The position numbers and the translations under genes are program-made. Positions 34,565-42,811 of a DNA stretch of 64,000 bases are shown here, piece by piece. Source of the DNA: Lautropia dentalis (GTDB lineage: Bacteria; Pseudomonadota; Gammaproteobacteria; Burkholderiales; Burkholderiaceae_E); contig NZ_RRUE01000001.1 of the NCBI RefSeq assembly GCF_003892345.1, positions 1,566,078 through 1,630,077 of the forward strand. The letters run 5' to 3'. The notes under the pieces were generated by a model. The model had not been told where the DNA came from. It made no database searches and saw only the letters and a program-made list of their open reading frames with translations. Within the stretch, counting starts at the first letter, position 1. Each line of letters opens with the position of its first letter.

Positions 34565-35827
34565 ATGTCATCACTGCTCGCCTTTGACGAGGCCTTTCAG
34601 CGCCTGCTCGCGCGTGCCCAGCCCCTGCAGGGTATCGAAGTCGTTCCGACCATGCAGGCGGACGGCCGGGTGCTGGCCGAACCCGTGATCTCGATGATGG
34701 ACATCCCCGCCTGGGATACCAGCCAGATGGATGGCTACGCCGTGCGCGCAGCGGAGCTGGAGGCGGACCCGGACCGGGTGTTCCCCATTTCCCAGCGCAT
34801 TCCGGCGGGGCATCCCGGGCTCGCCCTGCGCAAGGGGACGGTCGCACGCATCTTCACCGGCGCCGCCCTGCCGGTCGGGGCCGATGCCGTGGTGATGCAG
34901 GAAGACGCCGAGGAAGTGCCGCTGAAGGATGGCAGCAAGGGCGTGCGTTTCCGCCTCCGTGTCCAGCCGCAGCCCGGTGAACTGGTGTGCCGCAAGGCCG
35001 ACAATGTGCAGGCGGGCACCGAAATCCTGCCGGCGGGTACGGCGCTCACCCCGGCAGCCATCGGTCTGGTGGCCTCGGTCGGTCTGCCCGAGCTGACCGT
35101 GCGCCGCCGCCCGCGGGTGGCGTGCTTTTTCACCGGCGACGAACTGCTCATGCCCGGCCAGCCGCTGTCGCCCGGTGCCATCTACAACTCCAACCGGTTC
35201 GTGCTGGCGGCGGCCCTGCGGCGACTGGGCTGCGAGGTGATCGACCTCGGCATCGTGCCCGACAGCCTGGAGGCCACGCGGGCGTCCCTGCGCCAGGCCG
35301 CGCTGGACGCCGACCTGATCATCACGGCCGGCGGGGTGTCGGTGGGCGAGGAAGACCATGTGCGCCCGGCCGTCGAGGCCGAAGGCGAAATCGATCTGTG
35401 GCGCATCGCCATCAAGCCCGGCAAGCCGCTGGCCTACGGTCGCGTCCGGCGTACACGGGATGCCGGCCCGGAAGGCTACGCCCACTTCATCGGCCTGCCC
35501 GGCAATCCGGTGTCGTCGTTCATCACCTTCCTGCTGCTGGTGCGTCCCTTCATTCTCAAGCTGCAGGGAGCCCGCAGCTGGGAACCCCGCCGCATCCAGA
35601 TGACGGCCGACTTCGCCTGGCCACGTCCCGACAAGCGTCGCGAGTTCCTGCGTGCCGTGTTGCAGCCCGATGGCAAGCTGCTGAAGCTGTTCCGCAACCA
35701 GGGCTCGGCCGTGCTGACCTCGGCCGTCATCGGCGATGGCCTGATCGACAATCCCCCCGGGCAGCCCATCCAGCCCGGCGATACGGTACAGTACATCCCG
35801 TTTGCCGAACTGTTGGGGCTGCGCTGA
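34565..35827 (+). CDS. moeA: Molybdopterin molybdenumtransferase
   Basis: Enzyme of about 420 residues that inserts molybdate into adenylated molybdopterin. IPAWDTSQMDGYAVRA, FTGAALPVGADAVVMQED, FFTGDELLMPG, ITAGGVSVGEEDHVRPA and FIGLPGNPVSSF are the conserved MoeA blocks. The ATG at 34565 (MSSLLAFDEAF) matches the family start. It is followed by moaD and moaE on the same strand, giving a partial molybdopterin cluster without moaA, moaC or mobA here. Confidence 0.96.
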   Translation: MSSLLAFDEAFQRLLARAQPLQGIEVVPTMQADGRVLAEPVISMMDIPAWDTSQMDGYAVRAAELEADPDRVFPISQRIPAGHPGLALRKGTVARIFTGAALPVGADAVVMQEDAEEVPLKDGSKGVRFRLRVQPQPGELVCRKADNVQAGTEILPAGTALTPAAIGLVASVGLPELTVRRRPRVACFFTGDELLMPGQPLSPGAIYNSNRFVLAAALRRLGCEVIDLGIVPDSLEATRASLRQAALDADLIITAGGVSVGEEDHVRPAVEAEGEIDLWRIAIKPGKPLAYGRVRRTRDAGPEGYAHFIGLPGNPVSSFITFLLLVRPFILKLQGARSWEPRRIQMTADFAWPRPDKRREFLRAVLQPDGKLLKLFRNQGSAVLTSAVIGDGLIDNPPGQPIQPGDTVQYIPFAELLGLR

Positions 35828-36049
35828 ACCGACGGGGCCTGGAGCCTCTGCGGAACAGTCGGAGCCGCGTTGGCTGGTCGGCCCCAGGTCTCAGGACCAT
35901 CCCGGTCTGCGGCCCGGCGTCGTCATGCGGGCAGAATCCGTTCGCCGGCATCCGTATGCCGGCACTCCTGCGCCCGGACGCCGGTGTCCATGCACCTGAA
36001 TGTCGGTGCCCCGCGCTCGGCTCCCATACACCGTCCCCGTCATACCGTC

Positions 36050-36319
36050 ATGAAGATCGAACTGCTGTTTTTTGCCAGCCTGCGCGAGCGGCTTGGCACG
36101 GCCCGCGAATCACTGGTGCTGCCGGCCGGTGTCGGCACGGTGGCCGACCTGCGGGCGCATCTGGCGTCCCGCGGCGGGGTCTGGGCCGAGGTGTTCACCC
36201 CGCCGGCCACCGGCCGCGACACCCTGCGCGCCGCCGTGGCACAGGATCTGGCCACGCTGGATACACCGCTGGCCGAGGGTGCCGAGGTGGCGTTCTTTCC
36301 GCCCGTCACCGGGGGCTGA
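36050..36319 (+). CDS. moaD: Molybdopterin synthase sulfur carrier subunit
   Basis: Ubiquitin-like protein of 89 residues. It starts MKIELLFFASLRERLG and ends with PPVTGG; the terminal Gly-Gly is adenylated and thiocarboxylated to carry the sulfur for molybdopterin. It is immediately followed by moaE (11 bp), its partner in the heterotetrameric synthase. The 222 bp between moeA and moaD holds no other gene. Confidence 0.95.
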   Translation: MKIELLFFASLRERLGTARESLVLPAGVGTVADLRAHLASRGGVWAEVFTPPATGRDTLRAAVAQDLATLDTPLAEGAEVAFFPPVTGG

Positions 36320-36330
36320 GGGGCTGCGCC

Positions 36331-36933
36331 ATGAGCACGACCGCACCGGATTCGGCCCGGCCCGTGGGAAAGGACACGGTGCAGGATGCGCCGCAGGCCA
36401 GTGAACCGGCGCCGCCAGAGCATTCTGCGATCACGGCCGCTGCGGGCGTCGAGCCCATCGGGAGAGCCACGGCTACGAAGTCTCGTCATATCTGCGTCCA
36501 GACCGGCGATTTCGACGTGGGGGCCGAGCTGCGCCGCCTGCAGCGCCTCACGCTGGAAACCGGGGGTGTGGCCTCCTTCGTCGGCTATGTGCGTGACACC
36601 AACCAGGGCGACACCATCGGCGGTTTCACGCTGGAACACTATCCCGGCATGACCGAACGTTCACTGGAACGGATCTGCGCGCAGGCCGAGGCCCGCTGGC
36701 CGCTGCTGGGCGTGACCGTCATCCATCGCGTCGGCCCCCTGGCACCCGGTGACCAGATCGTGCTGGTGGCCACCGCCTCCCGCCACCGCGATGCAGCCTT
36801 CGAGTCCTGCCGCTTCATCATGGACTACCTGAAAACCGAGGCGCCGTTCTGGAAAAAGGAAAGCACGCCCGATGGCGAGCGCTGGGTGGATGCGCGCGAC
36901 AGCGACGAGGCGGCGCGGAGGCGGTGGGAATAA
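36331..36933 (+). CDS. moaE: Molybdopterin synthase catalytic subunit
   Basis: Protein of about 200 residues. The catalytic domain starts near 50 (HICVQTGDFDVGAEL) and includes VASFVGYVRDTNQGD, LTLEHYPGMTE-type sequence (here FTLEHYPGMTERS), VIHRVGPLAPGDQIVLVATAS and the C-terminal PFWKKE lysine pair. It converts precursor Z to molybdopterin with MoaD. The first 48 residues are a Pro/Ala/Ser-rich extension. The frame stays open much further upstream in other genes' shadow; the ATG at 36331 follows moaD closely and is used here. Confidence 0.94.
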   Translation: MSTTAPDSARPVGKDTVQDAPQASEPAPPEHSAITAAAGVEPIGRATATKSRHICVQTGDFDVGAELRRLQRLTLETGGVASFVGYVRDTNQGDTIGGFTLEHYPGMTERSLERICAQAEARWPLLGVTVIHRVGPLAPGDQIVLVATASRHRDAAFESCRFIMDYLKTEAPFWKKESTPDGERWVDARDSDEAARRRWE

Positions 36934-36993
36934 CTAACTGATGGTGGCCACGGCTGGCGGGCCCGTTGTCCGGTTTTCGTGGTGAAATATCCG

Positions 36994-37070
36994 GAGCGTG
37001 TCATCCGCGGCCCTGACCCGCACGCCCAAGGGGGTTTCGTGGGGACGAATGGGTCCATGACACGCGCCAG
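36994..37070 (+). repeat. Dispersed repeat family 1, fullest copy with inverted ends
   Basis: The inverted core GAGCGTGTCAT (36994-37004) and the direct core ATGACACGCGCC (37056-37067) bracket about 51 bp that include GTTTCGTGGGGACGAATG. This is the best candidate for a complete element of about 75 bp. Confidence 0.7.
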
Positions 37071-37112
37071 TCGCCTGACCCTGCAGCAGCCACAGGGTGT
37101 TCACTCACGAGT

Positions 37113-39830
37113 ATGGACGCAACGGCCCGAGACGTACCCATGAAAACCCGTATCCACATCGAACAGATGGACTGTCCCACCGAAGAGGGGATGATCCGCA
37201 GGAAGCTGGGCCGCATGTCCGGTGTGGGGGCACTGCAGTTCAATCTGGTGCAGCGCATCCTGACGGTCGAGCACGACGAGCACCGGCTGCCCGAGGTGCT
37301 GGCCGCCATTCGCAGCCTGGGTTTCGAACCGCAGCTCGAGCTGCCCAGGCGCAGAAGGCATGCCCAGCCCGCGACGGCCGGGGGCGGCGGCGGGCATGAT
37401 CATGCCCATGGTGAGGAGCATGGTCACGGTCATTGGCCAGCAGCGGCAGCAGGTGACCGCCAGGGAGCGGGCGATCATGGCCACAGCCACAGTCAGGCTC
37501 AGGCTCAGGGTCACGGCAGCGGACACGAATGCTGCAGCGGCCATGAGCATGCCGGGTCTTCCGGCCACGCCCACCGGAACGCCTCCGGGCAGGATGCCCA
37601 CACGCACGCCGACATGGGCACGGCGACTTCATCCTGTTGTGGCAGCACACCCGAAGCCGGCGGGGAGGACACTGCCACGCCCCTGCATCTGCCTTTTCTG
37701 GCCGCGCGCCTGTACGCCTTTCTCACCGCCACGCCCCTGCGCCGTCTGGGCAATGCGGCCATCCTTGCCATCCTGTCCGAGGCCTGCCACTGGTTTGCGT
37801 ATCCGGAATGGCTGACGGCCATGCTTGCGGTGGGAGCCGTGCTGCTCTGTGGCCTGAGCACGTACCGGAAGGGCTGGATCTCCATCCGGACCGGGACGCT
37901 CAACATCAACGCCCTGATGAGCATTGCGGTCACGGGGGGCCTGCTGATCGGGCAGTGGCCCGAAGCGTCGATGGTGATGGTGCTGTTCACACTCTCGGAG
38001 ATGATCGAGGCACGCTCGCTGGACCGTGCCCGCCACGCCATCGAGGGCCTGATGCGTCTGGCGCCCGACACGGCCACGGCACAGCAGTCCGATGGCAGCT
38101 GGCAGTCCGTGCCGGCCGGGGAGGTGGCGGTGGGAACCCTGGTGCGGGTCCGGCCGGGCGAGCGCATCGCGCTGGATGGCCAGGTGGAGCAGGGCGCTTC
38201 CACGGTGGACCAGGCGCCCATCACGGGCGAAAGCCTGCCCGTGGAAAAGGCCGCGGGTGATCCCGTGTTTGCCGGCACCATCAACCAGTCCGGTTCCTTC
38301 GACTTCCGCGTGACGGCCGAAGCCGGTGACAGTACGCTGGCGCGCATCATCGAGGCGGTGGAGGCGGCGCAGGGCCAGAAGGCGCCCACCCAGCGCTTCG
38401 TCGACCGCTTTGCCGCCGTCTACACGCCCATCGTACTGGTGCTGGCCATCGGGGTGGCGCTGGTGCCACCTTCCTTTTTCAACGGTGACTGGTTCGGCTG
38501 GATCTACAAGGCACTGACGCTGCTGGTGATCGCCTGCCCGTGCGCACTGGTCATTTCCACCCCGGTCACGGTGGTCAGCGGGCTGACGGCTGCCGCGCGG
38601 CAGGGCATTCTGGTCAAGGGCGGCGTGCATCTGGAAGAAGGTCGCCACCTGAAGTGGCTGGCCCTGGACAAGACCGGCACGATCACCCATGGCAAGCCCG
38701 TGCTGACCGAGATGGCCGTCTTTCTGAACACGCAGGTGCACCGGCTGGCGGCCTCCCTGGCGGCGCGCTCCGACCATCCCGTGTCGCAAGCCATCGTGGA
38801 GGCGTTCCGCGCAGGCCGGCAGGCGGGGGCATGGGATCCTCCCGCGGAGGCTGGTCTGTCTGGCCAGTCCGTGTCCTCCAGCCCATCCGTGGCCTTCAGT
38901 CCGTTTGCACCGTCTGGCCAGAAGATGATGAACCGGTCCGCCCAACCGGCGGCACATGCCGCCCACGCGACCGGGCCGGCACGGTCCGCGGCTGCCGGCC
39001 AGAAGCATGGTGCAGCGTCTGCTTCACCGGCGGCCCCGTCCGCCTCTCCTGTCCCGCTTTTCAGCGTCGATGCCTTCGAGGCGCTGGCCGGTCGCGGTGT
39101 GCAAGGCCGCATCGATGGCGTGCACTACGTGCTGGGCAACCACCGCCTGATCCACGAGCGCGGCCAGTGTTCGCACGAGCTGGAAGCACGCCTGCTGGAA
39201 CTGGAACGGCAGGGAAGGACCGTGGTGGTGCTGGCCAGCGAACAGGTCGTCATGGCCCTCTTTGCCGTGGCCGATACGGTGAAGGAGAGCAGCCGCGCCG
39301 CCATGGCCGAGCTGCACCAGCTGGGTGTCCGCACGCTGATGCTGACCGGTGACAACCAGCACACGGCCGATGCCATCGCCCGCGAGGTGGGTATCGATGA
39401 GGCGCAGGGCAATCTGCTGCCCGAAGACAAGCTGGCCGTCGTCGACGGGCTGGTGCGTCGTGCACAACCGGTCCACGAGGCCGGTGAGGTCTCCCGCGTG
39501 GGCATGGTCGGCGATGGCATCAACGACACGCCCGCACTGGCCCGGGCCGACATCGGCTTCGCCATGGGGGCGATGGGCACCGACAGCGCCCTGGAGACGG
39601 CCGATGTGGCCCTGATGGACGACGATCTGCGCAAGATACCGGCCTTCGTGCGCCTGTCGCAGGCCACACACCGCATTCTGGTGCAGAACATCGCGTTCGC
39701 GCTGGGGGTGAAGGCCGTGTTCATGGCGCTGACGCTGGCCGGCTACGGCACCATGTGGATGGCCGTGTTCGCCGACGTGGGCGCCAGCCTGCTGGTGGTG
39801 GCCAACGGGCTGCGCATGCTGCGGCGGTGA
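37113..39830 (+). CDS. Heavy-metal-exporting P1B-type ATPase (CadA/ZntA type)
   Basis: P-type ATPase of 905 residues. An N-terminal heavy-metal domain (10-80) has QMDCPTEE instead of the usual CxxC. A His-rich stretch (88-195; HDHAHGEEHGHGHW and ten or more further His plus CC pairs) probably buffers metal. CPC (475-477) in the membrane, DKTGT (D519), SDHPVS and GDGIND (800-805) define a Zn2+/Cd2+/Pb2+ exporter of the inner membrane. A Ser/Ala/Pro-rich insert (about 585-650) interrupts the nucleotide-binding domain. The ATG at 37140 is an alternative start. No MerR-type regulator is adjacent. Confidence 0.93.
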   Translation: MDATARDVPMKTRIHIEQMDCPTEEGMIRRKLGRMSGVGALQFNLVQRILTVEHDEHRLPEVLAAIRSLGFEPQLELPRRRRHAQPATAGGGGGHDHAHGEEHGHGHWPAAAAGDRQGAGDHGHSHSQAQAQGHGSGHECCSGHEHAGSSGHAHRNASGQDAHTHADMGTATSSCCGSTPEAGGEDTATPLHLPFLAARLYAFLTATPLRRLGNAAILAILSEACHWFAYPEWLTAMLAVGAVLLCGLSTYRKGWISIRTGTLNINALMSIAVTGGLLIGQWPEASMVMVLFTLSEMIEARSLDRARHAIEGLMRLAPDTATAQQSDGSWQSVPAGEVAVGTLVRVRPGERIALDGQVEQGASTVDQAPITGESLPVEKAAGDPVFAGTINQSGSFDFRVTAEAGDSTLARIIEAVEAAQGQKAPTQRFVDRFAAVYTPIVLVLAIGVALVPPSFFNGDWFGWIYKALTLLVIACPCALVISTPVTVVSGLTAAARQGILVKGGVHLEEGRHLKWLALDKTGTITHGKPVLTEMAVFLNTQVHRLAASLAARSDHPVSQAIVEAFRAGRQAGAWDPPAEAGLSGQSVSSSPSVAFSPFAPSGQKMMNRSAQPAAHAAHATGPARSAAAGQKHGAASASPAAPSASPVPLFSVDAFEALAGRGVQGRIDGVHYVLGNHRLIHERGQCSHELEARLLELERQGRTVVVLASEQVVMALFAVADTVKESSRAAMAELHQLGVRTLMLTGDNQHTADAIAREVGIDEAQGNLLPEDKLAVVDGLVRRAQPVHEAGEVSRVGMVGDGINDTPALARADIGFAMGAMGTDSALETADVALMDDDLRKIPAFVRLSQATHRILVQNIAFALGVKAVFMALTLAGYGTMWMAVFADVGASLLVVANGLRMLRR

Positions 39831-40079
39831 GCAGGGAGACGAAGCCTGCTGCGCGGTGCATGCACCATCTGGCATGCAGACCGACCCGTTTGACATTTGG
39901 AGGGACATCACCCCCCGGATCATGGATGACCGGGGCAGCAATCATGCCGGGTCTGGCTGGCCAGGCCCTGGTTGTCCGGGACACGAACATGGTAACGGGG
40001 CATCGCCGGGTTCATAATGGTTTCCTGATTTGCACGGGCGGTGCCCGGGGGCATCGACCATCGATACAAGGAGAGACCC

Positions 40080-40634
40080 ATGAAACATGCAGTTCTGGCC
40101 GCCACGCTATTGACCCTGGGGGCACCCGCCTGGGCCGCGGGTGCGTTCACGCTGAAGGCCGATGACATTCCCAATGGTCACTTCGGCAAGGCCCAGCAGC
40201 TGAGTGCGCGCTACGGCCTTGGCTGCTCCGGTGACAACGCCTCGCCGGCCCTGTCCTGGCGCAACGCCCCGAAGGGCACCCGCAGCTTCGTGCTGACCAT
40301 CCATGATCCGGATGCACCCACCGGTGTGGGCTGGATGCACTGGGTGGTGGCCAACATTCCCGCAGATGTGAATCACCTGCCCGACGGCATCACGGCCGAG
40401 GGAGACAGGCTGCCGGCTGGTGCGCTGCAGACCCGCACGGACTTCGGCGTACCGGGCTATGGTGGCCCCTGCCCGCCGCAGGGCAGCCGCCACCGCTATG
40501 TCATCACGCTGACGGCACTCAAGATCGATCGCCTGCCCAACATCACGGCCGAGGCCACACCGGCCATGGTGGGCTTCTTTGCCAATGCCAACGCACTGGG
40601 CAAGGCGAAGGTGGTCATCATGGATCAGCGCTGA
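40080..40634 (+). CDS. YbhB/YbcL family Raf kinase inhibitor-like protein, secreted
   Basis: Protein of about 184 residues with a signal peptide (MKHAVLAATLLTLGAPAWA, cleavage after about 19). The phosphatidylethanolamine-binding-protein fold is shown by CSGDNASPALSWRNAPKGTRSFVLTIHDPDAPTGVGWMHWVV and GYGGPCPPQGSRHRYVITLTAL; together these form the anion-binding pocket. Bacterial members have no firmly established function. AAGGAGAG precedes the ATG at 40080. It is a single gene between the metal ATPase and the converging cardiolipin synthase. Confidence 0.92.
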   Translation: MKHAVLAATLLTLGAPAWAAGAFTLKADDIPNGHFGKAQQLSARYGLGCSGDNASPALSWRNAPKGTRSFVLTIHDPDAPTGVGWMHWVVANIPADVNHLPDGITAEGDRLPAGALQTRTDFGVPGYGGPCPPQGSRHRYVITLTALKIDRLPNITAEATPAMVGFFANANALGKAKVVIMDQR

Positions 40635-40654
40635 AGCCGCCGGCAGCAGGGGGA

Positions 40655-40672
40655 GGCATGACACGCTCTACA
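40655..40672 (+). repeat. Dispersed repeat family 1, partial copy
   Basis: GGCATGACACGCTCTACAG at 40656 onward; the cls stop codon (CTA on this strand) is embedded, exactly as in the phoH case. Confidence 0.6.
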
Positions 40673-42332
40673 GCAGCGGCGCCGCCAGCCGCGCAAGGCT
40701 TGCCACCAGCCGCTGGTTGAAGCTGTCGGGCTGGTGGTCCGCATGCAGCTGGGTGGATGATTCCAGATCCTTCAGGAACTGCCGCGCCATGTCCGACGTG
40801 GTCTTCTTGTCGTAGATGGCCGCCATCACCTCGAAGTTCAGCCGGAAGCTGCGGTTGTCCATGTTGGCCGTGCCGATCACCGACAGCTCGTCGTCGATCA
40901 CCAGCGTCTTGGCGTGGATGAAGCGCGGCACATAGGCATACACCTTCACCCGTCGGGTCAGCACCTCTTCCACGAAGGTGGAGGCCGCCAGCCCGGTCAG
41001 CAGCTGGTCGGATTCCATCGGAACCAGCAGCCGCACGTCCACACCGCGACCGGCCGCGGTGGTCAGCGCCACCATGATCGCCTCGTCCGGGATGAAATAG
41101 GGCGTGGTGATCCAGATGCGCCGCCGCGCCGATGACATCGCCGCAAAGAAGAAGCGGTAGATGGCGTATTCGCTGCGGTCCGGCCCGGAATCGATGATCT
41201 GCACCCAGGGCTGGGCCTCGGCCGGGCGGTTCTCGCCACGCTTTTCCGTGTCCCTCTCCCGGTTTTCCTGGTCTTCCCGGTTATCCCGGTCTCCCCGGCC
41301 TTCCGAGCCTTCCCGATTCTCCCGCTCTCTCCCGGCCAGCCGCTCCCGGCTTCCGTCGCGCCCCCCGTCACCTTCCGGTGCCGGCGGAAACCACGCCAGA
41401 ATGTCCTGCGGCGTGGTCAGGGCCTTGTCCAGCCGGGCCAGATGCACGAAACGGGCGCCGGCATACAGCCAGTCTTCCAGAAAGAGACGCTGCAGATCCT
41501 GTGCCGCGTGGCCCCGCAGTCGCAGATGGGTGTCACGCCAGGCGCTGTCCCCGGTGCAGCGGGCCGATTCGATCTGATCGATGTTGATGCCCCCGGTGAA
41601 ACCCACGTGCCCGTCGATGACCACGATCTTGCGGTGATTGCGGAAGTTCACCATGCTGGGCCGGAACGGCACGACCTTCGGCGGATTGAATACCCGCACC
41701 TCGCCCCCTGCCTCCAGCAGCGGCTGCCAGAAGCTCATCCGCCGGCAGCGGGGCGAGCCCACGGCATCCACCAGCATGCGCACCTTCACGCCGGCCTGCG
41801 CCTTCTCCGTCAGCAGGTCGCGCCAGCGTGTGCCGATCTCGTCTGCCTTGAAAATGTAGTACTCCACGTGGATGTGGTGCCGCGCCGCCTGCATGGCCGC
41901 TTCGATGGTCGCATAGGTGGCATCCCCGTCCACCAGGATCTCCAGCTGCTCCACCGGCCGGGGCGGGGCGCTGCCGCATTCGGTGGCTACCCGGGCCTGG
42001 GCCAGCAGCCAGTGGCGCGAGGCCAGCGTGTCGGGCAGCTGCTGGTGTCGGTGGGGGCCATGATGGGCGGCCTGGTGCCGCGCCAGCTCGCGGCGCACGT
42101 TGCGGCGCTTGAGCTTGCGGGGCCCGAACAGGAAGTAGAAGCCCACACTGAGCACCGGTACGAACAGGAAGGCCAGGATCCACGACAGCGTGGCCAGCGG
42201 CGGCCGGCGCTGGCCGAGGATGTACAGGATGCTGCCCAGCTCCAGCACGCCATAGAGCAGCAGCTGGTGCGATACCGGGATGCTCTCCCAGATGGCCGGG
42301 ATATCCTTGAGGAACTGGAGCAGGTGGCTCAT
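40668..42332 (-). CDS. cls: Cardiolipin synthase
   Basis: Membrane phospholipase-D-type enzyme of 554 residues that joins two phosphatidylglycerols to cardiolipin. Two N-terminal hydrophobic helices (LLLYGVLELGSILYIL, WILAFLFVPVLSVGFYFLF) are followed by two HKD motifs: HRKIVVID (from about 233) and HAKTLVIDD (from about 473). Between them, residues about 325-375 are an Arg/Glu/Asn/Asp/Gly-rich insert, highly charged and encoded by a 9-bp-periodic pyrimidine-rich strand, which is not normal for the family. The stop codon lies in a dispersed-repeat copy. Confidence 0.95.
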   Translation of the reverse strand: MSHLLQFLKDIPAIWESIPVSHQLLLYGVLELGSILYILGQRRPPLATLSWILAFLFVPVLSVGFYFLFGPRKLKRRNVRRELARHQAAHHGPHRHQQLPDTLASRHWLLAQARVATECGSAPPRPVEQLEILVDGDATYATIEAAMQAARHHIHVEYYIFKADEIGTRWRDLLTEKAQAGVKVRMLVDAVGSPRCRRMSFWQPLLEAGGEVRVFNPPKVVPFRPSMVNFRNHRKIVVIDGHVGFTGGINIDQIESARCTGDSAWRDTHLRLRGHAAQDLQRLFLEDWLYAGARFVHLARLDKALTTPQDILAWFPPAPEGDGGRDGSRERLAGRERENREGSEGRGDRDNREDQENRERDTEKRGENRPAEAQPWVQIIDSGPDRSEYAIYRFFFAAMSSARRRIWITTPYFIPDEAIMVALTTAAGRGVDVRLLVPMESDQLLTGLAASTFVEEVLTRRVKVYAYVPRFIHAKTLVIDDELSVIGTANMDNRSFRLNFEVMAAIYDKKTTSDMARQFLKDLESSTQLHADHQPDSFNQRLVASLARLAAPLL

Positions 42333-42449
42333 GGGGGACGGGATCAGGAGGAACGGAAGAAGGCGGCGCGCTGCCGGCGTTGCCCTGCATGCCAGGGCGG
42401 CCAGCTCTGCCTGCGCAGTGTGTCTTGCAGGCCCCCGTATCTGGGGCCG

Positions 42450-42487
42450 GCGCGGGGAAGAACGCGTTCATGACACGCTCTGGCCGG
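42450..42487 (+). repeat. Dispersed repeat family 1 copy
   Basis: GCGCGGGGAAGAACGCGTTC followed by ATGACACGCTCTGGCCGG. Confidence 0.7.
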
Positions 42488-42565
42488 AAACCATATCACA
42501 CCCTCCCGTCACACCCGCGCGACGGAGGGGGCAGGTGTTGCGGCTGCGCGCGTTGCCGGGATCAG

Positions 42566-42600
42566 CGCGGGGAAGAATGGGGCCGTGCCATCGCCAGGCC
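42566..42600 (+). repeat. Dispersed repeat family 1, diverged copy
   Basis: GCGCGGGGAAGAATGGGGCC followed by GTGCCATCGCCAGGCC; the core has lost several bases but the flanking blocks align. Confidence 0.45.
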
Positions 42601-42751
42601 ATGCCGTCGGCCCTGTCCGCAGCCTTCTCTCCCGTGCAGCCCGGTGCCATTCGGGCGCAAAACGCCGGTCCTGTCTGTGCAGCCTGTGCCCCGGTACGGT
42701 TCCGTGGTCGTTCAAGCGCAAAAAAATATTGCACGCAGGGGGCTTTCATGT

Positions 42752-42779
42752 CTTGAAACCCGACAGGCAAGCCTCATCT
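42752..42779 (+). promoter_or_regulatory. Sigma-32 heat-shock promoter of clpB
   Basis: CTTGAAA (42752-42758), 13-bp spacer, CCTCATCT (42772-42779). The consensus is CTTGAAA-N(11-16)-CCCCATNT, so there is one mismatch. It ends 32 bp before the clpB start, and no strong ribosome-binding site follows. Confidence 0.85.
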
Positions 42780-42811
42780 GCTGATCATTCGAAAAACCGA
42801 AACAGAACATC

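Larger units (their letters stand above)
42333..42811. other. Intergenic region between cls and clpB
   Basis: 479 bp between divergent genes, with one good and one diverged copy of repeat family 1 (42450-42487, 42566-42600) and the clpB heat-shock promoter (42752-42779). No gene. Confidence 0.6.
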
